Positions 13,131-23,717 of a stretch of DNA of 64,000 bases are shown piece by piece. The notes below the pieces were generated by a model. It did not search any database. It was not told the DNA's origin and was given only the letters and a program-made list of their open reading frames with translations. A program made the translations under genes and the position numbers. Position 1 is the stretch's first letter; each line of letters begins with the position of its first letter. This stretch comes from Adiantum capillus-veneris. Taxonomy: Eukaryota > Streptophyta > Polypodiopsida > Polypodiales > Pteridaceae. The stretch is taken from NCBI GenBank assembly GCA_014529385.2, contig CM043969.1, positions 11,676,648 to 11,740,647 of the forward strand, written 5' to 3'.

Positions 13131-13446
13131 AAGTTAAACAATGTGCATGTAAGTACGTAACTATGTTTGCATGTATGTGTACATTCCATTACTACATGGA
13201 TGTTACAAAAATGTTAAATAGATATATGACAATATATATGTGTGTATGTGTGTGTGCATCCGCCCTTTCTTGGGCACGAGACTCAATGAGATAGTAGGTC
13301 CATTAAGTATGGGTGCACTACCTCATCAATATGATGAGTATGTAAGTAAGCCTAATGTCACACTATTGGTTACCCCTGACAACAATCTTAGTCAGAGTGT
13401 TGCTCATTTTTGCCCAAAACATGTATAAGAACAAACAATGGTTCTA

Positions 13447-13612
13447 TGAACATTGGACTCCAATAGTTGTTTTAAGGCTTTGTCAATCATTATTAGACAA
13501 TATTTTTGTGAACAGTGTACTCCATTAGAGGTTTTAACACTTGTGAGACAATATTTTTGTGCACAATATACTTCACTTGGAGTTTTAAGCTTTGTGAGAC
13601 AATATTCTAGTA
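13447..13612 (+). repeat. 51-bp tandem repeat, about three copies
   Basis: Units begin gacaatattt at 13496, 13547 and (truncated) 13598, with a more diverged unit before 13496. Shared words are ttttgtg.aca and cttg.gttttaa. Confidence 0.75.
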
Positions 13613-13764
13613 CATGTCTTCACATGTTTTCAATCAGAAGAATCCTTCTTGAGTGAAAGTCAAATTGGTAACTCCTACATCCTAAAACTAGTCATATCAA
13701 AGGACAATAATGATTGTGTGTTGGAATCCCATCACAAACAGATTCCACACTACCTATTACCTAT

Positions 13765-14656
13765 TGTTAGCAGATTGATTGAACGAGCACCCACTTTGTC
13801 AGACACGTAGCTGGACACCACATTTGTACTTTATTATTTTTTCGAGCTAGTGTAGTGATACTCGGTGTAATCTTGATTCCAGAGGGATAGGTCAATTCCT
13901 TGAGATGTAATTCTTTTCATGGTGATATTATTAAGGTCCATGTGAGCCGACCACTGGCCATTTAGAAAGCCCTAGGTATAAAAGTCAATAACTTTAATGT
14001 GAAAGGGAGTCTTATCTTTTGGAAGAGAAATGAGCTCTATTGTATGTACGCTCAAGCGACTACGTACTTAGATTTGTAATCATCACAACTATTGATTGGG
14101 TAATCCATTTTTAATTTTGAAACTTGCATTGTGTTTCTCTCTCTTTGGGCTTTCATTCAAGTGTAAGCATAGTCAGTTTTGTTAAGGTTTTTGACTACGT
14201 GTTAGTGAGCTTAATCTTTAGATTTGAGTGTTTGAATCACTATTTTTTGATGTTTTGATCATAGGAGAGTGTTCTTAGACCATAGGGCAACCTTTTGAGA
14301 TAGTTCGGTTGCAGTTTTTCAGGACATTTTTCATGATGGATTGTGATTTTGGTACCTTGTCGGATTGTAACTAATATTGGTAGGATAGTGTCTCTAGGTG
14401 TTTTAGACCTCCTCCTAAAGTTTTGTTGCATTTCGAATCCATTCGAGTGCTAAAATGATGTGATGACCTAGAGTGGTGAGAAAGGGCATATACAAATCTC
14501 CTAATCATTGAGTGGTGGTTTGCTTGATAGGTCCACTTCTTGAGATTGACAACCTCAAAGTCTCTGTGCCCCATCGGAGTCACTTCCCTGAGTATTGACA
14601 TTATGTTAGTGTCAGATAGCTATGCTACACACGTCCGACGCGGTGACCCGCTAACA
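13765..14656 (+). mobile_element. 5' LTR of a Ty3/gypsy-type element
   Basis: The segment begins TGTTAGC and ends CCGCTAACA, so its ends are inverted repeats of the expected TG...CA type. A second, roughly 85-90 percent similar copy begins at 41115. Here the LTR is followed after one base by a primer-binding-like site, and no purine tract precedes it, which marks it as the upstream LTR of a plus-strand element. Shared internal landmarks include ctttattattttttcgagctag, gccatttagaaagccctaggtataaaag (an A/T-rich candidate promoter zone near 13976) and gtacgctcaagcgacta. Confidence 0.8.
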
Positions 14657-14657
14657 G

Positions 14658-14672
14658 TGGCACCGCTATCGG
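14658..14672 (+). promoter_or_regulatory. tRNA primer-binding-like site
   Basis: TGGCACCGCTATCGG lies one base after the LTR end. It resembles the TGGCGCCGTTG(T/C)CGG site that many plant gypsy elements use, complementary to a tRNA 3' end, with three mismatches. It sets element polarity to plus. The exact priming tRNA is uncertain. Confidence 0.6.
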
Positions 14673-15752
14673 AGAATGATCCTTAGATGATAAGTGACCT
14701 ACTACGTATTTAGAGCGTTCTTTTCTAAATATTTGTCTTCCATTCCATTTATACCTTATCAGTGAATCAGCTAGACATGGGGTTTAGTGCTTTATAGAGT
14801 TTAGAAGTCGAGAACTTGCTAGACCTATTCTTGAGAGGTAAAGAGGGTTGTGAGTGAGATAGCCAAAAGCATTCATTCTTCAATTTTCTCTATGCTTTCA
14901 GAGTGTTGTACCGTTTTTTGTTTCGACTTTATTTTGTACCGTTTTGTTTGTTTTTGTTTGATGTTTCATTTTAGTACTTAGGAGTAGGGCAAGCAAAAAC
15001 TACCACCATCAAATTTGGGTTGAAAGATTAGGAAAAGAAAAGGGTGAAAACCATATTTTGACAAAAACAATCGTAACTCTAAAATTTTGAAAATTTGATG
15101 GTAGAGACCTGAAAAGTGATACAAATTCAAAAATTTGTTGATCAAAGGCATTAGCAGACTCTCTAGAAGCAATCTAGAAAGTTTGAGCAGATTCTCTGGA
15201 GGAACATGAATCACAATCCATGTCTCCAAGAGACCATTTTTGTAGAAAAGTGATCAGTGACATTGTATATTAGTGGAAAATTGCTATGAGAAAGTTTGCT
15301 TGAAAGAAAAACTCCAAAATTACATCAAAATTGACTGATAGGGCATAAACATAAAAAACAAGCTTTTCAGACACAAAATTGGACAAATTATGAAAATAAG
15401 TGAAGATCTGACATCCACAAAGTGCAGGCATACAACTGACCAAATTTCATGTTCAGATGTGGTCAAACGTGGATTGCGATCCATGTCCCCCTCGACCATA
15501 TGGAGCTGAGATTTGACCAGTAGATAGCTAATACTATTTGGAACAACTTTCTCAAAAGGCACCATAGAAAAAAATAAAAAAAGTTGGTCAAAATAGCCAA
15601 ACATAGAAACGAGTCAAAAATCGTAGGACATACATAAAACTTGCTTTTGACTGACCAAAAATTGTCCAAATCCAAAAATAAGTGGTGGAGTAGAGTACTG
15701 ATACTGCTACTAATTAGCAAGCCAAATTTGGTGTCCATATCTAATGGAACAC

Positions 15753-15916
15753 TAAGTTGCATTATACGTTATTATACGATATTCTAAGAAATTATACGAT
15801 ATGGTGGTTTTGCTGATGTGGCATTGTATAATATGGCCGAATAAAGATAGGTGCCATATAATACATCCATTTAAAGCGTATTATATATACACCGTATAAC
15901 GTACAATGCAACTTAG
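15753..15916. mobile_element. MITE-like element with TA target duplication
   Basis: The left end AGTTGCATTATACG and right end CGTACAATGCAACT are inverted repeats (about 13 of 14 match), flanked by TA on both sides (cacTA / TAggt). The interior is AT-rich with further internal inversions (ttatacgatat, ccatataata). It sits inside the palindrome array, which resumes after it. Length of about 160 bp and the TA duplication suggest a Tc1/mariner-related (Stowaway-like) non-autonomous element. Another copy of the right end occurs at about 16964-16976. Confidence 0.65.
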
Positions 15917-16139
15917 GTAAACATAGGAAAAACAAGTCCAAACTTGAAAAAAATTCACTAGTGTGCTAAAAAAACCTATAGGAACATGTGTGCAAAAGAT
16001 TGCCCCAAAAGCCTTCCCAACATGGACCGCGATCCATGTACCTTTTTGCCCAATTAGAGACAAAATCTCATCATTTGGCTCAAAACATCACACAAAGCCT
16101 AGCCATGAAGTATCAATTCATTTGGATCCCTAAACCCGT

Positions 16140-16560
16140 CCCTGTAGTGCAACACGGTGGTCAGCAACAATTAGAGATGAGAATCTATTAAATCCAATCT
16201 TCTTGCGGTGCATCATGATGGTTAGCAATAGTAAAAAAGAAAGGATTTGGCAACCCTAAAATCCTCTCTATAGTGCGACACAATGGTTAGCAACAAACAA
16301 AGATGAAGAATCTATTTTTTTAAATCCGATCTTCCAAAAGTGCGACACAATGGTCAGCAACAACTAGGAAGGAAAGATGTAAGATAGCTAACTCCTCCCT
16401 GCAGTGCGACTCGGTGGTCAGCAACAACCAGGGACGGAAATCTAATTGTACAACCTAAGCTACTCCCTACAGTGCGACACGGAGGTCAGCAACAGTCAAG
16501 GACAAAGCCTCTAAAGTCTAACCCCCCTTGCAGTGTGTCATGAGGATCAACACAGTCAAG
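16140..16560 (+). repeat. Minisatellite of about 65 bp, seven units
   Basis: The core agtgcgacacggtggtcag-caaca recurs at about 16144, 16203, 16269, 16336, 16400, 16468 and 16529, with degenerate spacers rich in ctccct and aaatc. Adjacent to it, a second repeat (actaacact.aggtg.gagcaaagctccacaa) occurs twice at about 16583 and 16641. It is not similar to the palindrome array around it. Confidence 0.85.
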
Positions 16561-17719
16561 GGCGGGTGTCTAAACCTGCAGACTAACACTCAGGTGTGAG
16601 CAAAGCTCCACAACAACAACGTTAGCAAAAACAATATGAAAACTAACACTAAGGTGCGAGCAAAGCTCCACAAGAACAATGTTAGCGAATAAATTTAAAA
16701 AAAACATAAAAAAATAGAAGATAAATAACCTGCTCTGCTCGGCTCTCTTTCTCTTTCACTGCTCTCTCTCTAGAAATTCTCTCTCTAGCGTGGCAGTTCA
16801 TTTGAATTGTCATGGTGCCTTTTTCTATAAGGCAAACAATATTTCGATCGAAATATAGTTCGATCAAAATAAGGTTTATTTGAAGATATGCGTGCGTATA
16901 ATATGGGTATACAATGTATATAGCCAACGTATACGTACAATTTTTGATATACGGGTATATAAATGCAACTTAGATGGAACATGGATCGTGATCCATGACC
17001 CCCACCAAGATTTTTGACTGAGATTTTAGTAGTAGGTAGCTAAGACATAGACAAACACTTTTCCCAAAAGAACCATTTGCAAAAAAGTTGAAAAAAAAGG
17101 TCAAAAAAGAAAAAAACAGAACATTCTTAAAATCACCACAGCAGACTATAGAATTCACTTTTGGTTGAGCAGTCTGGAGGAAGCTACAAACATCATAAGC
17201 TATCATCACACCAAATTTTAGATCCAAAAGTGGTGGAACATGGATCGCGATCCATGACCACCATGTAGCAGAGACCATTGTGAACAAAAGTTCCAAAAGG
17301 AGGTTTGTCAAAAAAATCCAAAAACTCATCAAAAGCACCAAAAATAGTTCAAGGAAAAAACCCTAAAACAGATCTGTGGATTGACTTTGCATGACCTAAT
17401 CAAGTCCAAACCACACAAAAACCATATAGCTAGCATCACGAGACCAAGGGCAACCTTGTGTATCAAGTTTCATCACCTTCTAACACAAGGGTACATGGAT
17501 CGCGATCCATGTTTCCCTATCACAGACTGATACCAAAATTGTACCATAGCTAGAGCAGGTCATAAGGAGTCTAGCGGTCTTTTCAAAAGTGAATTTGGAT
17601 ATTAAAAACCAAGCCAAAATACCATAAATAAGTTGCAGTAACAAAGTGGGCTTGTTAGAGACTATCGTGAGAGTTTTAAGAGTGAGCCTTAACCATAACA
17701 AATTATCCACCACTTGGGT

Positions 17720-18374
17720 TTCAACAAATCGAATGTGAGATTCATCAAAACCAATGAAGCCATGAGAGTTCCCAACAGACTACGCTTATGAGGTCTTGTA
17801 TATGTTCACAAATAGGGATCAACATACCTTCTACAAGTGTGTAGAACCCATTCTCTACACAATTGACATTCCAACCCATTTGCTAGACAATTGACATTCC
17901 ATAAGAACCTCTATGCATTCACGTATACATATGCGCACGGAGTAAAAGTTTTAATGGTGGATAAGTATGGACGAGAGTACAAACTTGTCGATTCAATTTA
18001 CCTAGAAAGGTAAACATACAAGGGTACTCTGATCTCTACTTATTTTTAGCCAAAATTGATGCCAGATCATGATTCATGAGAGGATGTCACTAGGATTTCT
18101 CCACGACGAGAGGACAGGGCAAGAGACGTCTTTACAAGAGACTACAAATTGGTTAGGTTGGTGACTAGACCACAACAACTAAGACCATATAAAGTGTCTC
18201 AATGTGTCAAAAGAAGTACAATGGGTCATGGGATACATACGCTCATGTCTCACTCTTGAAACAAGTTTTGAGAGCTGAACAAATTGTGCATTTTCACACC
18301 CAGTATGAGGGATTTGGGTTGACATAAGAAGGGACGGCTTTGACATGTTTCTAACCACTGAACATAAATGATTT
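17720..18374 (+). other. Retroelement leader or decayed N-terminal gag
   Basis: This lies between the palindrome array and the recognisable gag. No clear domain can be read, only short open pieces. From its position it is probably 5' untranslated leader and decayed gag start. Confidence 0.4.
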
Positions 18375-18627
18375 TCAAAACATAGCAGGACTCTTCCAAG
18401 AATTCACAGAGGAGTTCTCAAAAGGGGAATCAAACACAACATGGTGTTGCAGATCTACGCTTTCAAACAGGAAAAAGAACGACAAAGTGAAGGAAGCTTC
18501 GCTTCGCTTCAAATGTCCTATACAAGGGTTACCGCAAGATAAGAGACTGTCAGTTCTCTTCATTGAGGGCTTGAGGAACAAAACTCTCAAAAAGGACCTA
18601 CATTTGAAAGCATGCACAATGTTTGAG
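18375..18627 (+). pseudogene. Gypsy gag, N-terminal part, split by insertion
   Basis: Readable segments are QEFTEEFSKGES, then QIYAFKQEKER, then a strong run ending RLSVLFIEGLRNKTLKKDL and HLKACTMFE. The FIEGLRN-TLKKDL pattern is typical of retrotransposon Gag (capsid) domains. The reading stops exactly at TTTGAG 18622-18627, where unrelated DNA begins, and it resumes in frame with QVTREALYL at 35371. Frameshifts before 18455 show decay older than or independent of the insertion. Confidence 0.75.
18619..18627 (+). repeat. Left target-site duplication (9 bp)
   Basis: ATGTTTGAG here and ACATTTGAG at 35362-35370 agree at 7 of 9 bases and lie immediately outside the inverted ends of the 16.7-kb insertion. 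Confidence 0.65.
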
Positions 18628-18644
18628 GGGTAATATCATTTACC

Positions 18645-19942
18645 AAGCAAAGAATGAGCGATTGAAAGAGAGTGAGGGTAAGAAGTCAAGCACAAAAAAA
18701 TACAATAAGGCTAAATAATAGCAACAATACCAAGCCACTACAAAGCATGCGTAACACAATGGAACTATACTACAAACAATAACAATCCATTGTGCTATCA
18801 ACCCTATATTACTAGATGATGACGATGTCATCCTTTTATTGTCTACAAGGTACCTCAACACCTACCCCAATTCTTGCATGCGCGTGCACACACACAAGCA
18901 CACACTGGCTCTCTATGTTTGTTTGTGCAAAGATACTATCTACTAGATGAGAATGACTCACCCATACATTGATCTTATAGTATGAAGAAAATCTCGAGGT
19001 CAAAGAAGATAGTGGCAATTAAGAGGTGATCCATCCAAGATGGTTGTGTAAGGGGAGAGAAAGAAAGTGACCGCAAAATTTGGTCTAAATTTCAATCAAC
19101 GATGGAGTAATGTAGATATAAAACATTATGGGGTATATCTCCCTATGGATCAGGACTCACACTTCAACTCAAGCAAGATGTGACATTGTTAGGTCAAATC
19201 TCTGCAATGAAATCAAGGTTAAACTTTGGTTGTCAAGACACTTGTTATCATAGCTTTTAATATCTTATCAACGAATAGAGATACGGCCTCAACATTGGCC
19301 CTTGGAATGTGCAAAACTCCCAAGCACAAAAAAAGGCCGTATAATTTTTTTTTCTTTGATGACACAATATAGTTTTCTAAATACACTGAAACACAAAATC
19401 TAATATGTCAAACTTGCATGTCAAACAAAACTGTATCATCCCCCACCATCAAGAAGACGAGAACAAAACAAATCCAACACATCATCATACTCTTAAGAGT
19501 AAACATCCTTCTTAATTTTTAAATGTTTTGTCAATACTAACAAACAATGAGTTATGATAGATTAGAATCCGATAGAATTTTATACATAGCCTTGCCCACA
19601 CTGATCTAGGGCATCTATCAAAAACATATTGCCATAGCCGGTTGCTCTCAACAAACAAAGAAATATTGCTCAAACAGGGAGGCTAGCATCAACAACCATC
19701 AATCTAGTATCACAAACACCACCCAAGAGGGTGCCACAGTAACCTTGAAGTTTTCCATTGTACCAGGAACACTCTTTCAAGGGCATATCAAAAAAATCCA
19801 TACATGGGATATTACGGGAGCCACCCACTCTCACTAAGAAAAAAAACATTTATCCACAGAAGGGGGAGTCATTAACTTCATCACCTAGAGATGATAATTG
19901 ATGCTGCCAGAGTGGTTGCCGTGGCTAGTTCCCTATCGCCAC
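18645..19942. other. Unassigned interior of the insertion
   Basis: No motif-bearing open frame is seen. A minus-strand open frame at 18640-18861 is hydrophobic and low-complexity. The remainder is AT-rich with short A and T runs. Confidence 0.4.
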
Positions 19943-20134
19943 CAAGAACCAAACCCCCAGATGAGGCAACCAACGCAATAGGGCACACAGCCCTTCCAAT
20001 AAGCACATGAGAGCGCACTAGCAGAGATCCTAAATTAAGAACCAAACCCTCAAATGAAGCAGCCAACTCAAAAGGGAAGACGGCCCTTCCAATAAGCACA
20101 TGAGAGCGGATTGGCAGAGATCCTAAACCAACAA
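19943..20134 (+). repeat. Tandem duplication of about 95 bp
   Basis: Two units share aagaaccaaaccc.ca.atga.gca.ccaac, gcccttccaataagcacatg and agagcg..t.gcagagatccta. The minus-strand open frame at 19881-20099 is the translation of this repeat. Confidence 0.85.
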
Positions 20135-21355
20135 CACCAAGGGATCACATTCAAACCTTCGAGGCAATATCATTTCCCTTCCAAAGAATACACACTCTTG
20201 ATGTGCCAAAATATGCAGCCTCCAGGGATTTCTAGCGAAGAAGAAGCTTGAGTTATCCCCCCCCCTGATGGATCCACTATGCCTACTACACCTAGCATGA
20301 CAACCTCCTTCAACAAGAGCAAATGTGATGCTCCATCGTACTCTCCCACACTCCAACAAGCCACAACCCCCATACTAGCCATTCACCAATGCACTAGCTC
20401 GAGTTGGCAGAGACAAACAAGAGAGAGGGCAAACATCCTGAAAAGCTTGCCTCCATAACACGTCTCAACTTAACATCCTTCTTAATTATATTTGTACCTA
20501 AGTTTTATTATTGAGAAGGGGAGGTATGATGATGAATTGGGAATGTATTTTGAATCAATTAGTGCAATTGACGGCTACTCCTTGGGGAATAAAAAGAAAG
20601 AGGCAACACATGTTCCAGGTGTGAGGCGAGGAGACGCACAATATAGAGACAAGTCATGAGGGGAAGCCACTTGGTGCACAAGCTGGAGAGGGCAGGTCGC
20701 GGGCGACTGTGGGAGCAATATGAAGACGGGAGGGAGGAGCGGGATTTTTTTTGTATGCAAGGTGTTGTGCAAGGGGCAATGAGCTGCACGAGGTCAACTA
20801 GCTCCAGCGAGTCATACCCTAGTTTGCTGAGTTGATATGTAGTAAGTACATCACAAGGTGGCAATCGTGAAGGTTCTACATATGCCTGACACTATCTTGC
20901 AGTCAATGCATTCCAAGAAGCTCCTGAGTGCTTGATCCCAGGTGCGCATCATCATTGGATCTCTCTCATCAACGCGGGTAAAGATCATGTGGGTAGAATT
21001 TGCATGAAAACTGGCCTACGGTGCAAGCGAACACTTTTTGTATGGCATGGAACCTTCCAGACCTTGCCTGCTTTTGCACCCTAGGAACCTTTTGATTTGA
21101 AGCTATGTCTCAAAAGTGAAAATGAAGTACATACCCTTTTACTAGGCCATGTCACTCCAATGGAATGGCCTACATTTGGTATGTGAATGGATTGAGCTTG
21201 AATTGGTAGTTAAGCTATGGAATGGTATGTGAATGGATTGAGCTTAAATTGACAGTTCTTCATCCCCCATTTTGGATTGCATTTCAAAACATCAGTTGCC
21301 CAAAGGACATGAGTTGAATTTGAATTTCTAGAATCATAATCAAGTGAAAGTTTTA
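20135..21355. other. No recognisable gene
   Basis: Overlapping minus-strand open frames at 20123-20382 and 20559-20864 have no recognisable domains. A short direct repeat, ggtatgtgaatggattgagctt, occurs at about 21178 and 21223. Confidence 0.45.
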
Positions 21356-22599
21356 TGTAAGATGCAGTGGAATGAATGTTTCAACTTTGCTCAAGATGAG
21401 TGCTCCGAACTGTGCTCAAGGTTCCTTTTACTTACAGAAGGGAGAGCCTTCCCTTCCTTTAGTGAGAGAGTGCAATGGACACAAACAAAGTGAAAGGACA
21501 CAGTGAATGGAAGTGCATGAGACTGAGAGATGGAGAAGAGAATACGACACCATAGACGTTGTAAAACCCTCCTCCAAAGGCCCCACTCTCTATGGCGAGA
21601 GCGGTCTACTATTGATTGCATAAATCTCTACAATGCTTGAACTTACCGATGATGTCGACGACGATGAGGACAACGACGAGACGGGCTGAACTCTGGAAAC
21701 TCTAATGGCTGAATCCTTCAAATCTTCTACCTGTTGATTTCTGACTCTACGTCGGTAACGACGTCGATGACGACGATGCGCTGAAAACGCAGATGCTGAA
21801 ATCTGCGTTTTTCGGTCTAAATCCGTAAACCTTGCGGAATCTGATCGTGCGATGAGGATCTGTTGTGGGAAGGTGAGGTCTGCGAGGTTCTGGACTTCTT
21901 TTGCGATGTCTAACTGTTGAAATATGAAAACACTGGTCTACGGGTTGATTCTATCGCGAAGATCTGCAAAAACACTGAGGTTGATCTACAAACCAAAAAC
22001 GCTAGGGCTGAAAACTGACCTTGCGGAGAAATCTGCTAACTCTAGGAAATCTGTTGTGTTTGCTATAGGAATCTGCTAACGCTAGGGCTGATCTGCTGTC
22101 TACTGTTGCCGAGAATCTGCAAGTGCAAAAACGCTTGCTAATCTAGTGTTGAAAACGCTAGGTACTGGATCTGCTCCAAAAATGCTAGGTCTCTTGGGGG
22201 GTTCTGCTGAGAATTTGCCTATTGAGCGTGTGCTCCTGCTGCCTCTTCTGCCGATTAGTGTTAGTTTAGGTTTGCTTATATACAAACTTACTCAATTTGC
22301 CTTATCTACTTTCCAACAAAAGTCACTTTAATTAATAAGTGAAAAATGTCAAAAAATAAAGAAAATAGGTTAAATGCACTGGAAAATTTCCCTGATGGAT
22401 TCTGATGGGAATGCTTATGATCATGCTGTGTACAATCACAGGATATGCATCTACACTAAGTGACTGGTCATGCAAGGTCTGCGAACAGACTCACAAAAGT
22501 ACAAGAATACTTCTAAATCTAGACTGCCTGGACTAACTGAACCCTTGTCGTGTTGTAGCTTGTCCACGGACACATACGGTTGGATGTGTCCAGTGACAT
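21356..22599 (-). mobile_element. 3' LTR of a minus-strand element (LTR copy 1)
   Basis: On the plus strand it runs TGTAAGATGCAGTGG...CAGTGACA, which on the minus strand is a TG...CA LTR. The same sequence occurs at 24569-25822 and 32369-33641. A purine tract on the minus strand lies immediately before its minus-strand start (22600-22616), as expected for a 3' LTR. It contains repeated words such as cgctaggg/aaaacgctag, and runs of gacgatgacgacga. Confidence 0.85.
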
Positions 22600-22616
22600 C
22601 CTCTCCTTTTCAAAGT
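22600..22616 (-). promoter_or_regulatory. Polypurine tract of the minus-strand element
   Basis: On the minus strand CTTTGAAAAGGAGAGGA directly abuts the LTR start TGTC. Polypurine tracts prime plus-strand DNA synthesis in LTR retrotransposons, so this fixes both the LTR edge and element polarity. The same tract adjoins LTR copy 2 at 25823-25839. Confidence 0.75.
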
Positions 22617-23046
22617 AAGGTACTGGTACCGAACTGTATGGCATTGAGGGAGATCGCCAACAGGGTCTGAAACCCTGGAAGGGACTCTTCGTTGGCCCAC
22701 TCTGATGTGTGGGTCATCCGGTACTTGAACTTCATAAAGGTCTGCAATGCCTTCTTCTTTGGGCCGCGTCGAAAGCGACACAAAGTCTTATGTGGCTCCT
22801 TCAGTGCTTCATCTTCGTCTATATGCTTCTTCCTTCTTCAAGAATCTCCATGGCTGAAAATTCTCGAAACCACTTCCAACACAAAAACATGAACATATCC
22901 ATTCCTCGTAAAGTGAATGGAAAAAATCTCGTCTTCCTCAAAGGCTGTGCATGCAATATAGATGAACAAATAGACGGAATGCCAAACGGTTCACCACATA
23001 CACGCAAACAATGAGATCGAATCTTGTCTTTCTGATATAAATCAAT
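22617..23046 (-). pseudogene. C-terminal coding part of non-autonomous element (copy 1)
   Basis: Minus-strand frames read QLIDLYQKDKIRSHCLRVCG, then a hydrophobic segment, then (better preserved in the other copy) FRRGPKKKALQTFMKLKYR and TSEWAGEESLPGF just before the purine tract. The KLKYR...W..EESL..F pattern resembles the end of a chromodomain-like module found at the C-terminus of some gypsy polyproteins. This is weak inference. Frameshifts are present. No integrase or reverse transcriptase motif precedes it, so the internal region is too short (about 1.95 kb) for an autonomous element. Confidence 0.5.
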
Positions 23047-23717
23047 CAACTGTGGCAATTCACAATGGAAATGCCCATGCTTGGTGCTCGTACTTTCATG
23101 TGCTCTTCTACAACTCTGTCGTGCCAAGGAAGAGACATGGAATGTGACTTCCTTACATACTTACTTTTCAACTTTTCATGAACAATCCGCATACATTCGT
23201 GCTCATTCATGAGTGAAACATGCTCAACGTACAATATGTCATGCCTAGGAAAAGGGATCACATAAAGACGCTGACAAAAATACAGGAAACGATCACGAAT
23301 GAAACACTCGTACAATGCGTGCGTACTAATCATGCGAACATATAATACTTCCTGTGTGGGTTCTCTGGACCTAGGCTCGAGAGCCAAGATCGGTTCTTCA
23401 TGAGGGGGTTCTTTGGACCTAGGTTTGAGAGCCAAGATCGGGTCTTCGCGATTGATCGTCTCTGCAATGAGGTTAGCTTCACTAGGAAAAGTATCAACTA
23501 ACACATCATCCTTCTTCTGAACAATCACATCTTCTTCATGCAACTCATCATGCTTGTGAGAAATCACATCTTGATCATGCAAATCATCATGCTTGTCAGT
23601 GTCATCCAAATCATCATGCAAATCTTGTGTGTCATGCTTGGGAGAAGAAGAGACTAAGAGAGTCTCCTTTTCCTGATTTTGTGCAAACTGCGCCTGCACG
23701 ATAAAAAAAGTCGCCAC
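23046..23717 (-). CDS. Acidic/histidine-rich ORF of non-autonomous element (-1 frame, copy 1)
   Basis: This 223-codon minus-strand frame begins in a stretch overlapping the end of the coiled-coil frame and could be entered by a -1 shift at the T7 run. It has an Asp/His-rich region (repeats of HDDL, HDELHEED, KHDD over about residues 28-72), then two imperfect repeats built on EPILALxPRSxEP, then a conserved-looking basic segment with CFIRDRFLYFCQRLYVIPFP. I do not recognise the family. Its copy at 26353-26946 is nearly identical, with the frame kept open, which suggests the shared ancestor encoded protein here. The likely role is part of a Gag-like polyprotein; no enzymatic motif is seen. Confidence 0.5.
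   Translation of the reverse strand: MATFFIVQAQFAQNQEKETLLVSSSPKHDTQDLHDDLDDTDKHDDLHDQDVISHKHDELHEEDVIVQKKDDVLVDTFPSEANLIAETINREDPILALKPRSKEPPHEEPILALEPRSREPTQEVLYVRMISTHALYECFIRDRFLYFCQRLYVIPFPRHDILYVEHVSLMNEHECMRIVHEKLKSKYVRKSHSMSLPWHDRVVEEHMKVRAPSMGISIVNCHS

Larger units (their letters stand above)
15190..17512. repeat. Array with an 18-bp palindrome, CATGGATCGCGATCCATG
   Basis: The palindrome or close variants occurs at about 15205, 15474, 16020, 16979, 17236 and 17492, two of them perfect. Spacing is near 255-275 bp where the array is uninterrupted. Flanks are also related: an accaaatttt-type phrase precedes and tccc/gacc follows. On the minus strand it repeatedly reads WIAIHV, which explains several hydrophobic open frames; I do not regard these as genes. 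The array lies in the leader between the PBS and gag of the gypsy element and is interrupted by a MITE and by a different tandem repeat. Confidence 0.8.

Noticed and set aside
14978..17713. Several hydrophobic minus-strand open frames containing WIAIHV
   Set aside because: The shared peptide comes from the palindrome repeat, and the rest is low-complexity AT-rich translation. Frames are not conserved between repeat units.
18836..18861. Minus-strand membrane-like frames near 18.6-19.0 kb
   Set aside because: Cys/Tyr/Leu-rich translation of AT-rich DNA without conserved motifs.
20123..20864. Minus-strand frames suggesting small proteins
   Set aside because: No recognisable domain, and overlapping frames of similar length compete in the same DNA.
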